DNA of 48,501 bases from Thiobacillus sp. (GCA_030692355.1 JAUYCF010000063.1:1-48501), one strand, 5' to 3'; numbered from the stretch's first letter, positions 36,641-47,368 are shown. Translations and numbers: made by a program. Notes: generated from the letters alone by a model not told the origin.

Positions 36641-37084
36641 TCAGACATGCAGCTTCAGCTCGACGAAATACTCCCGGATTTTCGGCATGGCATACACCGG
36701 GAAACCGGTTTCGCGCTCGATCCTGTCCAGGGCTTCGCGCTGCCCTTCCGGGGTCTCGGTGGCAAGCACGAACCACATGTTGAGTGCGTGCTCGCGGGCG
36801 TAATTGTGCGCCACCTCGGGCATGGCATTGACGATTTCCGCCACCCGCTCGAAATCGCCGGGCGGGATTTTCATCGCCACCAGGCTGAGCCCGCCGCCCA
36901 GGCGCTCGGCATGGAACATCGGGCCGAAGCGGGTCAGCACCCTGTCCCGGAGCAGTCTTTCGACCCGTGCCAGCACCTCGTCCTCGCTGCTGCCGAGCTG
37001 TTCGGCAACCGCCGCGTAGGGGCGTTCGCACAGCGGGAAACCGCCCTGCAGCCGGTTGATGATGGCGCGGTCCAGCGCGTCCAT
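36641..37084 (-). CDS. nirG: Siroheme decarboxylase subunit NirG
   Basis: A 147-residue AsnC-fold protein. MDALDRAIINRLQGGFPLCE matches the NirG start, and GPMFHAERLGGG, MPEVAHNYAREHALNMWFVL and the C-terminal YAMPKIREYFVELKLHV are typical. The G versus L assignment is from the N-terminal motif and gene order. The ATG overlaps the nirDL stop (TGATG), and the gene end overlaps the alternative start of nirH. Confidence 0.87.
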   Translation of the reverse strand: MDALDRAIINRLQGGFPLCERPYAAVAEQLGSSEDEVLARVERLLRDRVLTRFGPMFHAERLGGGLSLVAMKIPPGDFERVAEIVNAMPEVAHNYAREHALNMWFVLATETPEGQREALDRIERETGFPVYAMPKIREYFVELKLHV

Positions 37085-38076
37085 CAGGCCGCCGCGCGGA
37101 CGTACTGTGCGCCGCACTGCTTGAAGCGGCGGGTGCTGAACAGCACTTCGCTGGCGACGTGCTGCAGGCCGCAGCCTTGGCGCATGGCCTCGACGCGCGC
37201 CAGCACTTCGGCGCGGTCATGGCCATGAATCATGCAGAACAGGTTGTAGCGCCAGCCCGGCAGGCGGCGCGGGCGGCGATAGCATAGCGTGACGTATTCG
37301 ATGCCGCCCAGGCAGGGCCCCACGCTGCCCACATCCTCGTCGGGAATGTCCCACACCACCATGGCGTTGGCGCGATAGCCGAGTTCATGGTGGCGCACCA
37401 CCACCCCCATCCGCTTGATCACGCCGCAGTCGAGCAGGTTCCGCAGGGCGGCGAGCGCTTCCGCTTCGGGCATCCCGGCCTGCGCGCCGGCCGCTGCAAA
37501 GGGCCGCGCCACCAGCGGCAGTCCGGACTGGATCGCCGCGAGCAGATGACGCTCTGCCGGCGTCGGCGCGTAAGACCGGGGAGCACCTCCGGCGTGGGTC
37601 TCGACATGGAGCGCGCGCTTGCTGCGGACGCCAGTGAGGTCGAAGCCCAGGTCGATGTGGTAATCCTCCACCAGCGGCAGGTACAGCACGCGGCAGCCGG
37701 AACGTTCCTCGATTTCCCGCAGCACCCGCTGCAGCGCCAGCTCATCCGGCGCGGCCGCCACGAACCAGAGGTTGTAATGATGCTCGCGCTGGTAGTTGTG
37801 ATTGACCTCGGGGTACGCACTCACCATCTGCGCCACGTGCTCCAGCTCGCCCTCCGGCACCGCCAGCGCCGCCAGGGTACTGGCGCCGATGCTGCGCGGC
37901 CGGACCACTGCGCCGACCCGGCTCACCGTGCCCCGCTCCTGCAGGCGCGCCAGGGTGGCCAGCACGTCCGTTTCGGAGACGCCCAGCGCCGCGGCCATGG
38001 CGGCGAAGGGCGCGACCACCAGAGGAAAATCGTGCTGATAGTCGTTCAACAGGCGAAACTCCAGGTCTGGGTTCAT
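37084..38076 (-). CDS. nirDL: NirD-NirL fusion, siroheme decarboxylase
   Basis: A 330-residue protein with two AsnC-fold halves. Residues about 1-160 are NirD-like (FRLLNDYQHDFPLVVAPFAA, YPEVNHNYQREHHYNLWFVA). Residues about 170-330 are NirL-like (HLLAAIQSGLPLVARPF, YRRPRRLPGWRYNLFCMIHG). Fused NirDL is known from several denitrifiers, whereas Pseudomonas aeruginosa has separate genes. With NirG and NirH it makes 12,18-didecarboxysiroheme. The start overlaps the nirF stop. Confidence 0.92.
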   Translation of the reverse strand: MNPDLEFRLLNDYQHDFPLVVAPFAAMAAALGVSETDVLATLARLQERGTVSRVGAVVRPRSIGASTLAALAVPEGELEHVAQMVSAYPEVNHNYQREHHYNLWFVAAAPDELALQRVLREIEERSGCRVLYLPLVEDYHIDLGFDLTGVRSKRALHVETHAGGAPRSYAPTPAERHLLAAIQSGLPLVARPFAAAGAQAGMPEAEALAALRNLLDCGVIKRMGVVVRHHELGYRANAMVVWDIPDEDVGSVGPCLGGIEYVTLCYRRPRRLPGWRYNLFCMIHGHDRAEVLARVEAMRQGCGLQHVASEVLFSTRRFKQCGAQYVRAAA

Positions 38077-39242
38077 AGTCCGGTCCGGTGGGCGCGATGG
38101 GTGAAGAAAATGCCGCTCGGGCTGTCCGCGGGCAGCTCGCCCAGCAGGTCGAAGCGCTCGCTGTCGTAGATCAAAACCTTATGGTCGTCGCGCGCCGACA
38201 GCCAAATGTGCTCGCCGCGCGGGGTGAATTCCATGTGCAGCACCGCGCGGCCCGGCTTGAAGGTGTGCACGACCTTGCGGCTGGGCACATCAATCACCTG
38301 CACCGTGTCGTTGTGGGGAAACGCGAAATTGACCCACACCTGGCGGTTGTCCGGCCGCGCCACCACGAATACCGGCTGGCCGTGCACCGGGATGCGCCCG
38401 GCCTCCTTCCAGCTTCCCTGGTCCACCACCAGTACTTCGTGGCGCCCCACCGCCGGCACCAGCAATTCGTTGCCGGTGGCCGCCCAGCCTTCCAGGTGAG
38501 GCATCTTGTAGACCGGCAGCTTCTGCTCGCCGCGGCCATAGGCATCCAGCACACGCGTCACGCCGGCATCCAGATTCCACAGGTCCAGCATGGCGAGGCC
38601 GTCCTCGCCGAACAGGCCCGCCAGGTAATGGCGTCCGTCTGCGGTGATCATGGCGTCATAGGGTTCCTTGCCGACATTTCTGTACTTGCGCAGCACGGGC
38701 CGCGCGGGCGTCCGAAAATCGCCCACCCAGATTTCCCCCGCCTCGAACAGGCTCCACACGAAGCGGTTGCCCGGCGCATCCACCAAGCCGATAACCTTGG
38801 ACGCCTTGCCGTTTTCACCCACCGCAGGGATGTCGGCCACCAGTTCGAGACTGGTCGCATCGAATACCTTCACCCCGCCCGGTTCGTAATTTGCGACCGC
38901 GATCAGTTTGCCGTCCTGCGAAATGGCGCCACCGATGCTGTTGCCGGCCTGCACCGCACGTTTCACGATTTTCTGCAACAGCAGGTCGATTTTTGTCAGG
39001 CCGCCGTCACGGCCGAACACATAGGCGTAGCGCGCATCGCGGGAGAAATTCAACGAAGCGTGCGACAGATCGCCCAGACTGGTGATCTTCCCCAGGCTGC
39101 TGCGCTGGGTGGTATCGACCACCTGCACGCTGCCGGTGGCGCGCTCGATCACGACGCCCAGGTCGCCGGTGCCGCGCAACGGCGCATTGGCGCAGCCTTG
39201 CAGGAGAAGCAGTGCTGCAAACAAGCCAGATAGCAGTCGCAT
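38073..39242 (-). CDS. nirF: Heme d1 biosynthesis lipoprotein NirF
   Basis: A 389-residue periplasmic lipoprotein with a d1-type beta-propeller that takes part in a late heme d1 step. The signal MRLLSGLFAALLLLQGC has a lipobox. The propeller shows repeated SPDG-like strands (FSRDARYAYVFGRDGG, AMITADGRHYLAGLFGEDG). The ATG overlaps the nirC stop (TGATG), and the stop overlaps the nirDL ATG. Length is normal. Confidence 0.94.
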   Translation of the reverse strand: MRLLSGLFAALLLLQGCANAPLRGTGDLGVVIERATGSVQVVDTTQRSSLGKITSLGDLSHASLNFSRDARYAYVFGRDGGLTKIDLLLQKIVKRAVQAGNSIGGAISQDGKLIAVANYEPGGVKVFDATSLELVADIPAVGENGKASKVIGLVDAPGNRFVWSLFEAGEIWVGDFRTPARPVLRKYRNVGKEPYDAMITADGRHYLAGLFGEDGLAMLDLWNLDAGVTRVLDAYGRGEQKLPVYKMPHLEGWAATGNELLVPAVGRHEVLVVDQGSWKEAGRIPVHGQPVFVVARPDNRQVWVNFAFPHNDTVQVIDVPSRKVVHTFKPGRAVLHMEFTPRGEHIWLSARDDHKVLIYDSERFDLLGELPADSPSGIFFTHRAHRTGL

Positions 39243-39553
39243 CAAAATTGCCCTTTCAACAACATCTCGACAACCCATTCGGCCTCGGCTTCAGACAGAA
39301 ACGGATTCCATGGGGGCATCGCGGTGCCCGGCCGGCCGTACAGAATGGTGGCGACCAGGCTTTCCTTCGGTTTGTCATGCAACGATTCGGGCCGCAGCGG
39401 CAATCCCAGCCCGCCCGCCAAGCTCATGCCATGACACGAGCCGCAGTCCTGCCGCACCAGGTGGCTGATTTCCTTCTGCCGGGCTTCGGACGGTTCAGCC
39501 GCCAGCGCCAGTCCGGAAGGCGTGATCAACAGCAGCACCACGATAAATTTCAA
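39242..39553 (-). CDS. nirC: Periplasmic cytochrome c NirC
   Basis: A 103-residue secreted monoheme cytochrome c. Signal MKFIVVLLLITPSGLALAAE, heme motif CGSCH (37-41), and TAMPPW with the axial Met. The start is TTG at 39551-39553, supported by GGGGAGGGG a few bases upstream; no ATG is available in the frame before the signal peptide. NirC can donate electrons to NirS or serve d1 synthesis. It is translationally linked to nirF. Confidence 0.88.
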   Translation of the reverse strand: MKFIVVLLLITPSGLALAAEPSEARQKEISHLVRQDCGSCHGMSLAGGLGLPLRPESLHDKPKESLVATILYGRPGTAMPPWNPFLSEAEAEWVVEMLLKGQF

Positions 39554-39568
39554 CCGCCCCTCCCCGCT

Positions 39569-39961
39569 CTACTCAGCCACTTCGATTACCCCGAGCATCT
39601 CGGGGTGAGGACCGCATCGGTAAGGATAGATGCCGGGCTTGTCGAAAGCGCGTTGATAGGTCTCGCCAGGGAAAAAGCGGTCGGACTCGAGGTTCTCCTG
39701 CTCGAACAAAATGGAATGATTGCTGCGTTTTTCCCGGTTCACCCAGGTCACGGTCATGCCGGGTTTGATTCTAAGAACCTGCGGGACAAACTGCATTTTC
39801 TCAACCACCACCTCGGCCGGTTCTGCGCCAGCGGCCGGCAGGATGACTCCCAGGCAGAGGCTGGCCATCAACAGCGGCGCGGCAAAAAAACGGGTGGCGT
39901 GCGGTCCGCCCCCCCGTTCTTGCTGTCGCGTCGAGACCCGTTCGTCGCGAAGATTCGACAT
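39569..39961 (-). CDS. Periplasmic cupredoxin in the nir cluster
   Basis: A 130-residue blue-copper-type protein. A long basic N-region and a hydrophobic signal (about residues 23-46, ending LPAAGA) precede the cupredoxin fold. Copper ligands are His82 (SNHSILF), Cys116, His119 and Met122 (RCGPHPEMLG), a full type-1 set. The start at 39961 follows GGCGGAAG; Met four codons earlier is also possible. It could deliver electrons to NirS in place of cytochrome c551 (inference). Confidence 0.85.
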   Translation of the reverse strand: MSNLRDERVSTRQQERGGGPHATRFFAAPLLMASLCLGVILPAAGAEPAEVVVEKMQFVPQVLRIKPGMTVTWVNREKRSNHSILFEQENLESDRFFPGETYQRAFDKPGIYPYRCGPHPEMLGVIEVAE

Positions 39962-39973
39962 GCTTCCGCCCAT

Positions 39974-40891
39974 TTACTGCTTCGCCGCCGTAATGTCGGC
40001 CTTGGCGTCGATCCCAAGGCTGTAGCCAAACGAAACAAGATGGAAACGGCCCGCCGAATGGTCGTTATGGATGGCAAAGCCCATGTTGTAGGTCTTGCCG
40101 GAAACCAGCGCGATATCGCCCTCGCCACCTGTCAGCTTGCGGGTGAAGGTCACGGTCCAGGTGTCGCCGTCCTTCTTGCCTTCCGCGCTCACCAGCGCCT
40201 TGCCGCCTTCCATCACGCGCTTGTCGGCCACGTAGCCGTCCACCGGCTTGGCTCCCTTGCCGCTCTTCCACTGCATCAGATCGTAATACTGTCCATTCGC
40301 CAGAGTACCCCCTTTGACATACTTGGTTTTCTTGTCGTCCGCGCCCGGCATGGTGCGCGCATCGGTGTGGCACGTGCCCCAACAGCCTGCCACCGCGCCG
40401 ATTTTTATGTCCTTGCCCTTGGAATCCTTGACCACCGTCTTGCCGTCTTCCAGCATCACGGCAAGCTTGAGCGGATTGTCCTTGTCCATTTTCTCGGCGC
40501 CGCCCTTGGGCTCTTTCCAGCTGAAACGCAGGTAGAGGTGGGTGCCGTCGTTGGCCGCCTGCACGGTCACCGGGATGCTGCCGACATGATTGTCGAGCGG
40601 CTTGGGCTCGAGCTTCACCCCTTTCAGGATCTTATCGATGTCAATGTCGATCTTCTGGGTTTTTTCATCCTCATGGCAGCCAATGCAGGTCTCGCCTCTC
40701 GACAAGCCCCTGGCGCCGCCGTGCTCGGTCCCCTTCATGATCCATTCGAGGCCCGAGGCGCCGGGGTGAAACACCATCACCTTGCGCGCCTGCGCCTTGC
40801 TCCAGTCCGGCGCCGCCAGGGCGCCGCCGGCCATGCCGGCCAGTGCCAGGCCCAGTACGGAAGCTGCAATCGAAGTTTTGTTCATGCTCAT
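39974..40891 (-). CDS. Secreted cytochrome with CxxCH and CxxxCH motifs and an EB_dh-like C-terminal domain
   Basis: A 305-residue periplasmic protein with signal MSMNKTSIAASVLGLALAGM and cleavage near ALA-AP. It has a canonical heme motif CIGCH (69-73) and a C-x3-C-H motif CWGTCH (170-175). The C-terminus (YNMGFAIHNDHSAGRFHLVS) resembles the heme-binding domain of the ethylbenzene/DMSO-dehydrogenase gamma family. The start 40891 is set by GGAG six bases upstream. It lies between the NapC-like gene and the cupredoxin, so it may carry electrons toward NirS. Family call moderately sure. Confidence 0.75.
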   Translation of the reverse strand: MSMNKTSIAASVLGLALAGMAGGALAAPDWSKAQARKVMVFHPGASGLEWIMKGTEHGGARGLSRGETCIGCHEDEKTQKIDIDIDKILKGVKLEPKPLDNHVGSIPVTVQAANDGTHLYLRFSWKEPKGGAEKMDKDNPLKLAVMLEDGKTVVKDSKGKDIKIGAVAGCWGTCHTDARTMPGADDKKTKYVKGGTLANGQYYDLMQWKSGKGAKPVDGYVADKRVMEGGKALVSAEGKKDGDTWTVTFTRKLTGGEGDIALVSGKTYNMGFAIHNDHSAGRFHLVSFGYSLGIDAKADITAAKQ

Positions 40892-40949
40892 GTTCATCTC
40901 CTGTCGAAATATATTGTGCGAAGCCGTACATTCCGTAATTCCGTATCGC

Positions 40950-41537
40950 TTAACCGCCAGCCTCTTCTTCCGTCATTCCTTCTGGCTTCTTGTGGGCGAT
41001 CCCCTTGTGACAATCGATGCAGGTCATATTGTCTTTCTTTGCATTTTCATGCTGTTTGGCCGCTCTGCTCTTCTGTTTTTCCACATCCATGCCCTCGAAG
41101 GTGTGGCAATTACGGCACTCGCGCGAGTCCGAAGCCTTCATCCGCGCCCACTCGCGCCTGGCGAGCGTGAGCCGCTTGGCCTCGAATTTTTCCACGGTGT
41201 CGATGGTGCCCATCACCTTGCCATACAACTCCTTGCTGGCCTGCACCTTGCGAACAATCTTGTGGGTCCAGTCCTGCGGCACGTGGCAGTCGGAACACTC
41301 CGCGCGCACGCCGGTGCGATTGGAATAATGTACGGTCTGCTTGTATTCCTGATAGACCGTGTTGCGCATTTCGTGACAGGAAATGCAGAAGGGAAGCGTA
41401 TTGGTGGCTTCCATACCGGTGTTGAAGCCGCCCCAGAACAGGATGCCGGCGATGAAACCGCCCCCCAGCAGGGTCAGCACTGAAAATTTAACGCTCGGCG
41501 AACGCAACTTCGCCCACCACCCTTGCTTTGCCGCCAT
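40950..41537 (-). CDS. nirT: NapC/NirT-family tetraheme cytochrome c
   Basis: A 195-residue membrane-anchored tetraheme cytochrome. One N-terminal span (about residues 17-37) is followed by CxxCH at 51-55, 81-85, 141-145 and 173-177. This is the quinol-oxidising NapC/NirT family, which feeds periplasmic reductases. It follows nirS by 67 bases and precedes the two-motif cytochrome. NirT beside nirS is known in Pseudomonas stutzeri; the name follows that precedent. Confidence 0.93.
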   Translation of the reverse strand: MAAKQGWWAKLRSPSVKFSVLTLLGGGFIAGILFWGGFNTGMEATNTLPFCISCHEMRNTVYQEYKQTVHYSNRTGVRAECSDCHVPQDWTHKIVRKVQASKELYGKVMGTIDTVEKFEAKRLTLARREWARMKASDSRECRNCHTFEGMDVEKQKSRAAKQHENAKKDNMTCIDCHKGIAHKKPEGMTEEEAGG

Positions 41538-41604
41538 ACGTTTCCCCTCGGCTGAAATTGATGCGGCGGACAGAAGCCGAAGCCTCCACCCGCCGGCTCG
41601 GGTT

Positions 41605-43671
<2,067 letters not shown>

Positions 43672-44757
43672 TCAGGCCGCCACGCAGCGCGTCAACGTGT
43701 CGCGCAGCGTCGCCTCGGGCACATCGCCGGTGACCACCGCCTCGCCGAGCTCCTTCAGCAGCACGAAACGCATTTTCCCGCCCTCGACTTTCTTGTCGTG
43801 GCCCATGTATTCCAGATAGGTGTCGACGCCCAGATCCGGCGCCACGTCCGGCAGCCCGGCGGCACGGATCAGGGCGCGGGTGCGCGCGACGTCCGCCTCG
43901 GATATCCAGCCCAAACGCTGTGAAGTCTGCGCCGCCATCACCATGCCCGCGGCCACCGCCTCGCCGTGCAGCCAGTTGCCGTACCCCATGCCGGTCTCGA
44001 TCGCGTGGCCGAAGGTGTGGCCGAGGTTGAGAATGGCGCGGATGCCGCCTTCACGCTCATCCTGCCCCACCACCTGCGCCTTGATTTCGCATGAACGGTA
44101 GATCGCATGGGTGATCGACGCCGGGTCGAGCGCGCGCAGCCGCTCCATGTTCGCTTCCAGCCAGGCCAGGAATTCCACGTCCCGGATCAGGCCATATTTG
44201 ATGACTTCGGCCAGCCCCGCCGACAGTTCGCGGGCGGGAAGCGTCTTCAGCGTGTCGGTATCGGCCAGCACCACCTTCGGCTGGTAGAACGCGCCGATCA
44301 TGTTCTTGCCGAGCGGATGGTTGATCCCGGTCTTGCCGCCCACCGACGAATCGACCTGCGACAGCAGCGTGGTCGGAATCTGGATGAAGGGCACTCCGCG
44401 CTGGTAGCTCGCCGCCGCAAACCCGGTCATATCGCCGACCACCCCGCCGCCCAGCGCGATCAGCGTGGTCTTGCGCTCGGCGCGGCCGGTCAGGAGCGCA
44501 TCGAAAATCAGGTTCAGCGTTTCCCAGTTCTTGTAGGCCTCGCCGTCCGGCAGCACCACCTGCGCCACGGTCACCCCGCCGCTCTCCAGCGTTGCCGTCA
44601 GTTGCGCAAGATACAGCGGCGCCACCGTGGTGTTGGTCACGACCATCACGCGCTTTTGCGCCAGATGCGGCAGGATGAGGTCGGCCCGATCCAACAGGCC
44701 AGCGCCGATGTGGATAGGGTAGGAGCGGTCGCCGAGGTCGACGGTAAGCGTTTGCAT
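43672..44757 (-). CDS. aroB: 3-dehydroquinate synthase
   Basis: A 361-residue NAD-dependent shikimate-pathway enzyme. [16 protein letters not shown] binds [19 protein letters not shown] and [12 protein letters not shown] carry zinc and catalytic residues. Length is normal. It is encoded upstream of nirS on the same strand with a 417-base gap and is divergent from the glycosyltransferase gene. The usual aroK partner is not in the window. Confidence 0.97.
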   Translation of the reverse strand: MQTLTVDLGDRSYPIHIGAGLLDRADLILPHLAQKRVMVVTNTTVAPLYLAQLTATLESGGVTVAQVVLPDGEAYKNWETLNLIFDALLTGRAERKTTLIALGGGVVGDMTGFAAASYQRGVPFIQIPTTLLSQVDSSVGGKTGINHPLGKNMIGAFYQPKVVLADTDTLKTLPARELSAGLAEVIKYGLIRDVEFLAWLEANMERLRALDPASITHAIYRSCEIKAQVVGQDEREGGIRAILNLGHTFGHAIETGMGYGNWLHGEAVAAGMVMAAQTSQRLGWISEADVARTRALIRAAGLPDVAPDLGVDTYLEYMGHDKKVEGGKMRFVLLKELGEAVVTGDVPEATLRDTLTRCVAA

Positions 44758-44810
44758 GGGAAAGCCGGAGGGAGTGAACGTGTGGGCAGATTGTAACCAA
44801 AGGCGACGCT

Positions 44811-44838
44811 GTCATTCCGGAGAACGCCGTAATCCGGC
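44811..44838. repeat. Short degenerate dispersed-repeat relic
   Basis: GTCATTCCGGAGAACGCCGT then AATCCGG resembles the common GTCATTCC...GGAATCC-type dispersed repeat, with short CCGGA/TCCGG arms. Only one copy is seen. Confidence 0.35.
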
Positions 44839-44917
44839 CCGGCCAACCGGACACCAGCCTGCGCCGATGCGACTGTTGCCGCTTTGCATCCCTGCCGACT
44901 CAACCCATAATCCGCTC

Positions 44918-45880
44918 ATGGACAACTTCGACCCCGCGCTGATCTCCGTCGCCATGCCCTGCCACAACGCCGCGTCCTATGTGGAAGAGGCGGTTGCCAG
45001 CGTGCTCGCGCAAGACTATCCGCATGTCGAACTCGTCGTGGTGGACGACGGCTCGACCGATGGCTCGACCGAAATCCTGCAGCGTCTGGCTGCCGAAAAC
45101 CCCGAACGCATCACCCTGATCTTTCAGAACCGCACGGGGCCCTTTGCCGCGCGCAATCGGGCGCTCGCCCACGCCAACGGCAACTACATCGCCTTTCTCG
45201 ACGCCGACGACACCTGGCAGCCGGACGCGCTGCGCCGGATGCACGACGCGCTCGAAACCGAACCCGCCGACATCGCCTATTGCGGCTGGCAGAATATCGG
45301 CATCGCGGCCACCGACACCCAGCCCAATATCCCGCCCGAACTCGACGCGAGCGATGCGGTCGGGCATTTGCTGGAGCATGCTCCATGGCCGATCAACAGC
45401 GCGCTGATCCGCCGCCCCCTCATTGACGAACTGCGCGGATTTTCCGAACGCGCACCCACCGCCATGAGCGACGACCTTTGGCTGAGGATGCTCGCGCGCC
45501 AGCCCCGGCTCGCACGCGTTCCCGAGGTGCTGGCTTTTCACCGCCAATACCCCCGCGGCAAAACCAGCATCCCTCACTGGCGGCAGGTGTTCGACGCCAT
45601 CGCCGTACGTCGCGACTTCATCCGCCACCATCCCGAGTCCGTCGCCCACATCCCCCCCGCCCGCCTCAACGAACTGCTCTACGACCCCCTGCTGCGCGAA
45701 GCCTATCGCTGCCACTGGCGCAACGACACCGAATCCGCCCGCCGCCTGTTCCGCCGCGCATTCCGCAAAGCCGACTGGAAAGCCGGCGACCTCAAGCACC
45801 TCGTCGCCAGCCTGCTGCCGGCGCCGCTCTATCGCAACCTGGTGGATTTCGTCACACGGCGGCGCAGCGTCCGCATCTGA
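44918..45880 (+). CDS. Family 2 glycosyltransferase
   Basis: A 320-residue GT-A enzyme. SVAMPCHNAASYVEEAV, VVVDDGSTDGS and FLDADDTWQ (the DxD-type metal site) are the family motifs. Residues about 230-320 are a variable helical acceptor part. There is no transmembrane span, so it works at the cytoplasmic face, probably adding a sugar to a surface polysaccharide. The start MDNFDPALISVAMPCHN (44918) is chosen over a long upstream extension. The wzm/wzt exporter genes follow after a REP-rich gap. Confidence 0.92.
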   Translation: MDNFDPALISVAMPCHNAASYVEEAVASVLAQDYPHVELVVVDDGSTDGSTEILQRLAAENPERITLIFQNRTGPFAARNRALAHANGNYIAFLDADDTWQPDALRRMHDALETEPADIAYCGWQNIGIAATDTQPNIPPELDASDAVGHLLEHAPWPINSALIRRPLIDELRGFSERAPTAMSDDLWLRMLARQPRLARVPEVLAFHRQYPRGKTSIPHWRQVFDAIAVRRDFIRHHPESVAHIPPARLNELLYDPLLREAYRCHWRNDTESARRLFRRAFRKADWKAGDLKHLVASLLPAPLYRNLVDFVTRRRSVRI

Positions 45881-46015
45881 GCCGGCGCTGCGAGTGCAGC
45901 CCAGCACATCCGGCGTGTTGCCCCCACAATGCAAGGCCATGTCGCTGTTGACTGTTGAAGTCATGTTTGCCCCCTCCGATGAAACTCCTGCCCTGCAGCA
46001 TCCCGAGGCGGCCCC

Positions 46016-46206
46016 GCAGGAGCGGCTTCAGCCGCAAGGCGCAAAGAGCAAATGCTCGCTGGGGTCTTGCCGCGCCACCTTTTCGGGCTACCGCCCGCAT
46101 CGCGGCTGAAGCCGCTCCTACAGGGGCGATGGCGACGCTTTTGTGGGAGCGGGTTTACCCGCGATTCTCAGCGCCTGCATCGCGGCTGAAGCCGCTCCTA
46201 CAGGGG
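46016..46206. repeat. Cluster of REP-like palindromes, two types
   Basis: Type 1 (GCATCGCGGCTGAAGCCGCT then CCTACAGGGG): copies at 46097-46126 and 46177-46206, identical over 30 bases, and an inverted diverged copy at 46016-46035. Type 2 (GTGGGAGCGGGTTTACCCGC): 46144-46163, matching the well-known pseudomonad REP palindrome. Each can form a short hairpin (GCGGCTGAAGCCGC; GCGGGTTTACCCGC). Dispersed elements of this type are spread by RAYT transposases; none is present here. Confidence 0.85.
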
Positions 46207-46295
46207 TGGCCGACACCGACAAAAACGGTGAAAGAGCCTGATGCAATGGATCATGTCCACTGGCACACGCTTTGCTGTCACCTTTGGCACATAGA

Positions 46296-46476
46296 ATGAC
46301 TCCCATGCAACCCAAGACCCCTACCCTGCTTTCCGCGAAGCATTACCTGACCAACCCAAACCGGGTTGAGGCCATCCCCCCCAGTCTGGCAAGCTCGATG
46401 CGGGCGTATACAATCTCGTCACCGTCGACAAATACCCGACAGCCCTGTACGCCGAAGTCGGCCCATTCCTGACCCC
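46296..46476 (+). pseudogene. Possible frameshifted coding remnant before wzm
   Basis: From ATG 46296 the frame reads MTPMQPKTPTLLSAKHYLTN, then PNRVEAIPP. After a seven-C run (46376-46382) a protein-like frame continues one base out, SGKLDAGVYNLVTVDKYPTA, then LYAEVGPFLT, up to wzm. A one-base change in the C run would join them. I do not recognise the product. It may be a decayed gene or chance. Confidence 0.35.
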
Positions 46477-47295
46477 ATGCTCACCATCGCCAAAAACCTC
46501 TACGACTACCGCGAACTGATGGCCACGCTCGCGTGGAAGAACGTCACCCTGCGCTACAAGCAGGCTTACCTCGGCATCGCCTGGGCCATCCTCAAACCGG
46601 TCATGCTGATGCTGATCTTCACTCTGGTGAAGAGCTTCGTCGGCATCGAAAGCGGCGACATTCCCTACCCCATCCTGGTTTTCGCCGCGCTCATGCCTTG
46701 GACCTTCTTCCAGGAATCCACTTCTGAGGGGGTAACCAGCGTCGTCGGCAACACGGCGCTGATCAAGAAAATCTACTTCCCGCGCGAGATTTTCCCCATC
46801 ACCTCGGTCCTCACCAAGCTGGTGGAACTGGGCATCAACTTCGTCATCCTGGCCGGGCTGATGGTGTGGTACCAGATGATGCCCAGCCTCTACATGCTGT
46901 GGGTGCCCCTCATCATCGCCTACACCATCCTCGCGGCGCTCACCATCGCCTTCGCAGGCGCCGCCATCAATGTCTACTACCGGGACATTGGAACTGCTTT
47001 ACCGGTGATGCTCTCCCTGCTGATGTACATTTCGCCGGTCATCTACCCCCTGCAACTGGTCAAGGACAAACTGCTCACCCAGCAGGCAGCAGGCGAGTGG
47101 TCCGATACGCTCTACACCCTGTACACCCTCAACCCACTGGCCGGCATCATCGACGCCTTCCAGAGCGTCGTCCTGCGCGGCACGCCACCGGACCTGAACG
47201 CCATGATCCCCGGCGCGATCATGATCGCCGTGCTGCTGCCGCTGAGTTATCTGTATTTCAAGCGGGCGGAGAGCTACTTTGCCGACGTAATATGA
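46477..47295 (+). CDS. wzm: Polysaccharide ABC exporter permease (Wzm-type)
   Basis: A 272-residue ABC-2 type permease of O-antigen/teichoic-acid exporters. About six transmembrane spans start with YLGIAWAILKPVMLMLIFTL. The conserved YYRDIGTALPVMLSLLMYIS and TLNPLAGIIDAFQSVVLRG stretches match the family. The start MLTIAKNLYDYRELM (46477) is typical; no strong ribosome site is visible. Its ATPase partner (wzt) lies 631 bases downstream, separated by a toxin-antitoxin pair. Confidence 0.94.
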   Translation: MLTIAKNLYDYRELMATLAWKNVTLRYKQAYLGIAWAILKPVMLMLIFTLVKSFVGIESGDIPYPILVFAALMPWTFFQESTSEGVTSVVGNTALIKKIYFPREIFPITSVLTKLVELGINFVILAGLMVWYQMMPSLYMLWVPLIIAYTILAALTIAFAGAAINVYYRDIGTALPVMLSLLMYISPVIYPLQLVKDKLLTQQAAGEWSDTLYTLYTLNPLAGIIDAFQSVVLRGTPPDLNAMIPGAIMIAVLLPLSYLYFKRAESYFADVI

Positions 47296-47305
47296 ACCCC
47301 CAATC

Positions 47306-47346
47306 ATGGCCATTATTGAAATCGACACCTCACCAAGGAATATTGC
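47306..47346 (+). pseudogene. Decayed duplicate of the wzt 5' end
   Basis: ATGGCCATTATTGAAATCGA, then CACCTCACCAAGGAATAT, parallels the real wzt start (47927 onward: ATGCCCGTCATCGAAGTTAG, then CCACCTCACCAAGGAATAC). The shared run CACCTCACCAAGGAATA is identical, and one missing base shifts the frame. It ends where the antitoxin leader begins. Confidence 0.72.
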
Positions 47347-47368
47347 CCAACATCAAGGAGCCCTGAAA

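Larger units (their letters stand above)
45881..46476. other. REP-rich gap upstream of wzm
   Basis: A 596-base gap. It holds the REP-like repeats at 46016-46206, then a short broken reading frame (46296-46476). No intact gene, tRNA or clear promoter was found. Confidence 0.6.
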
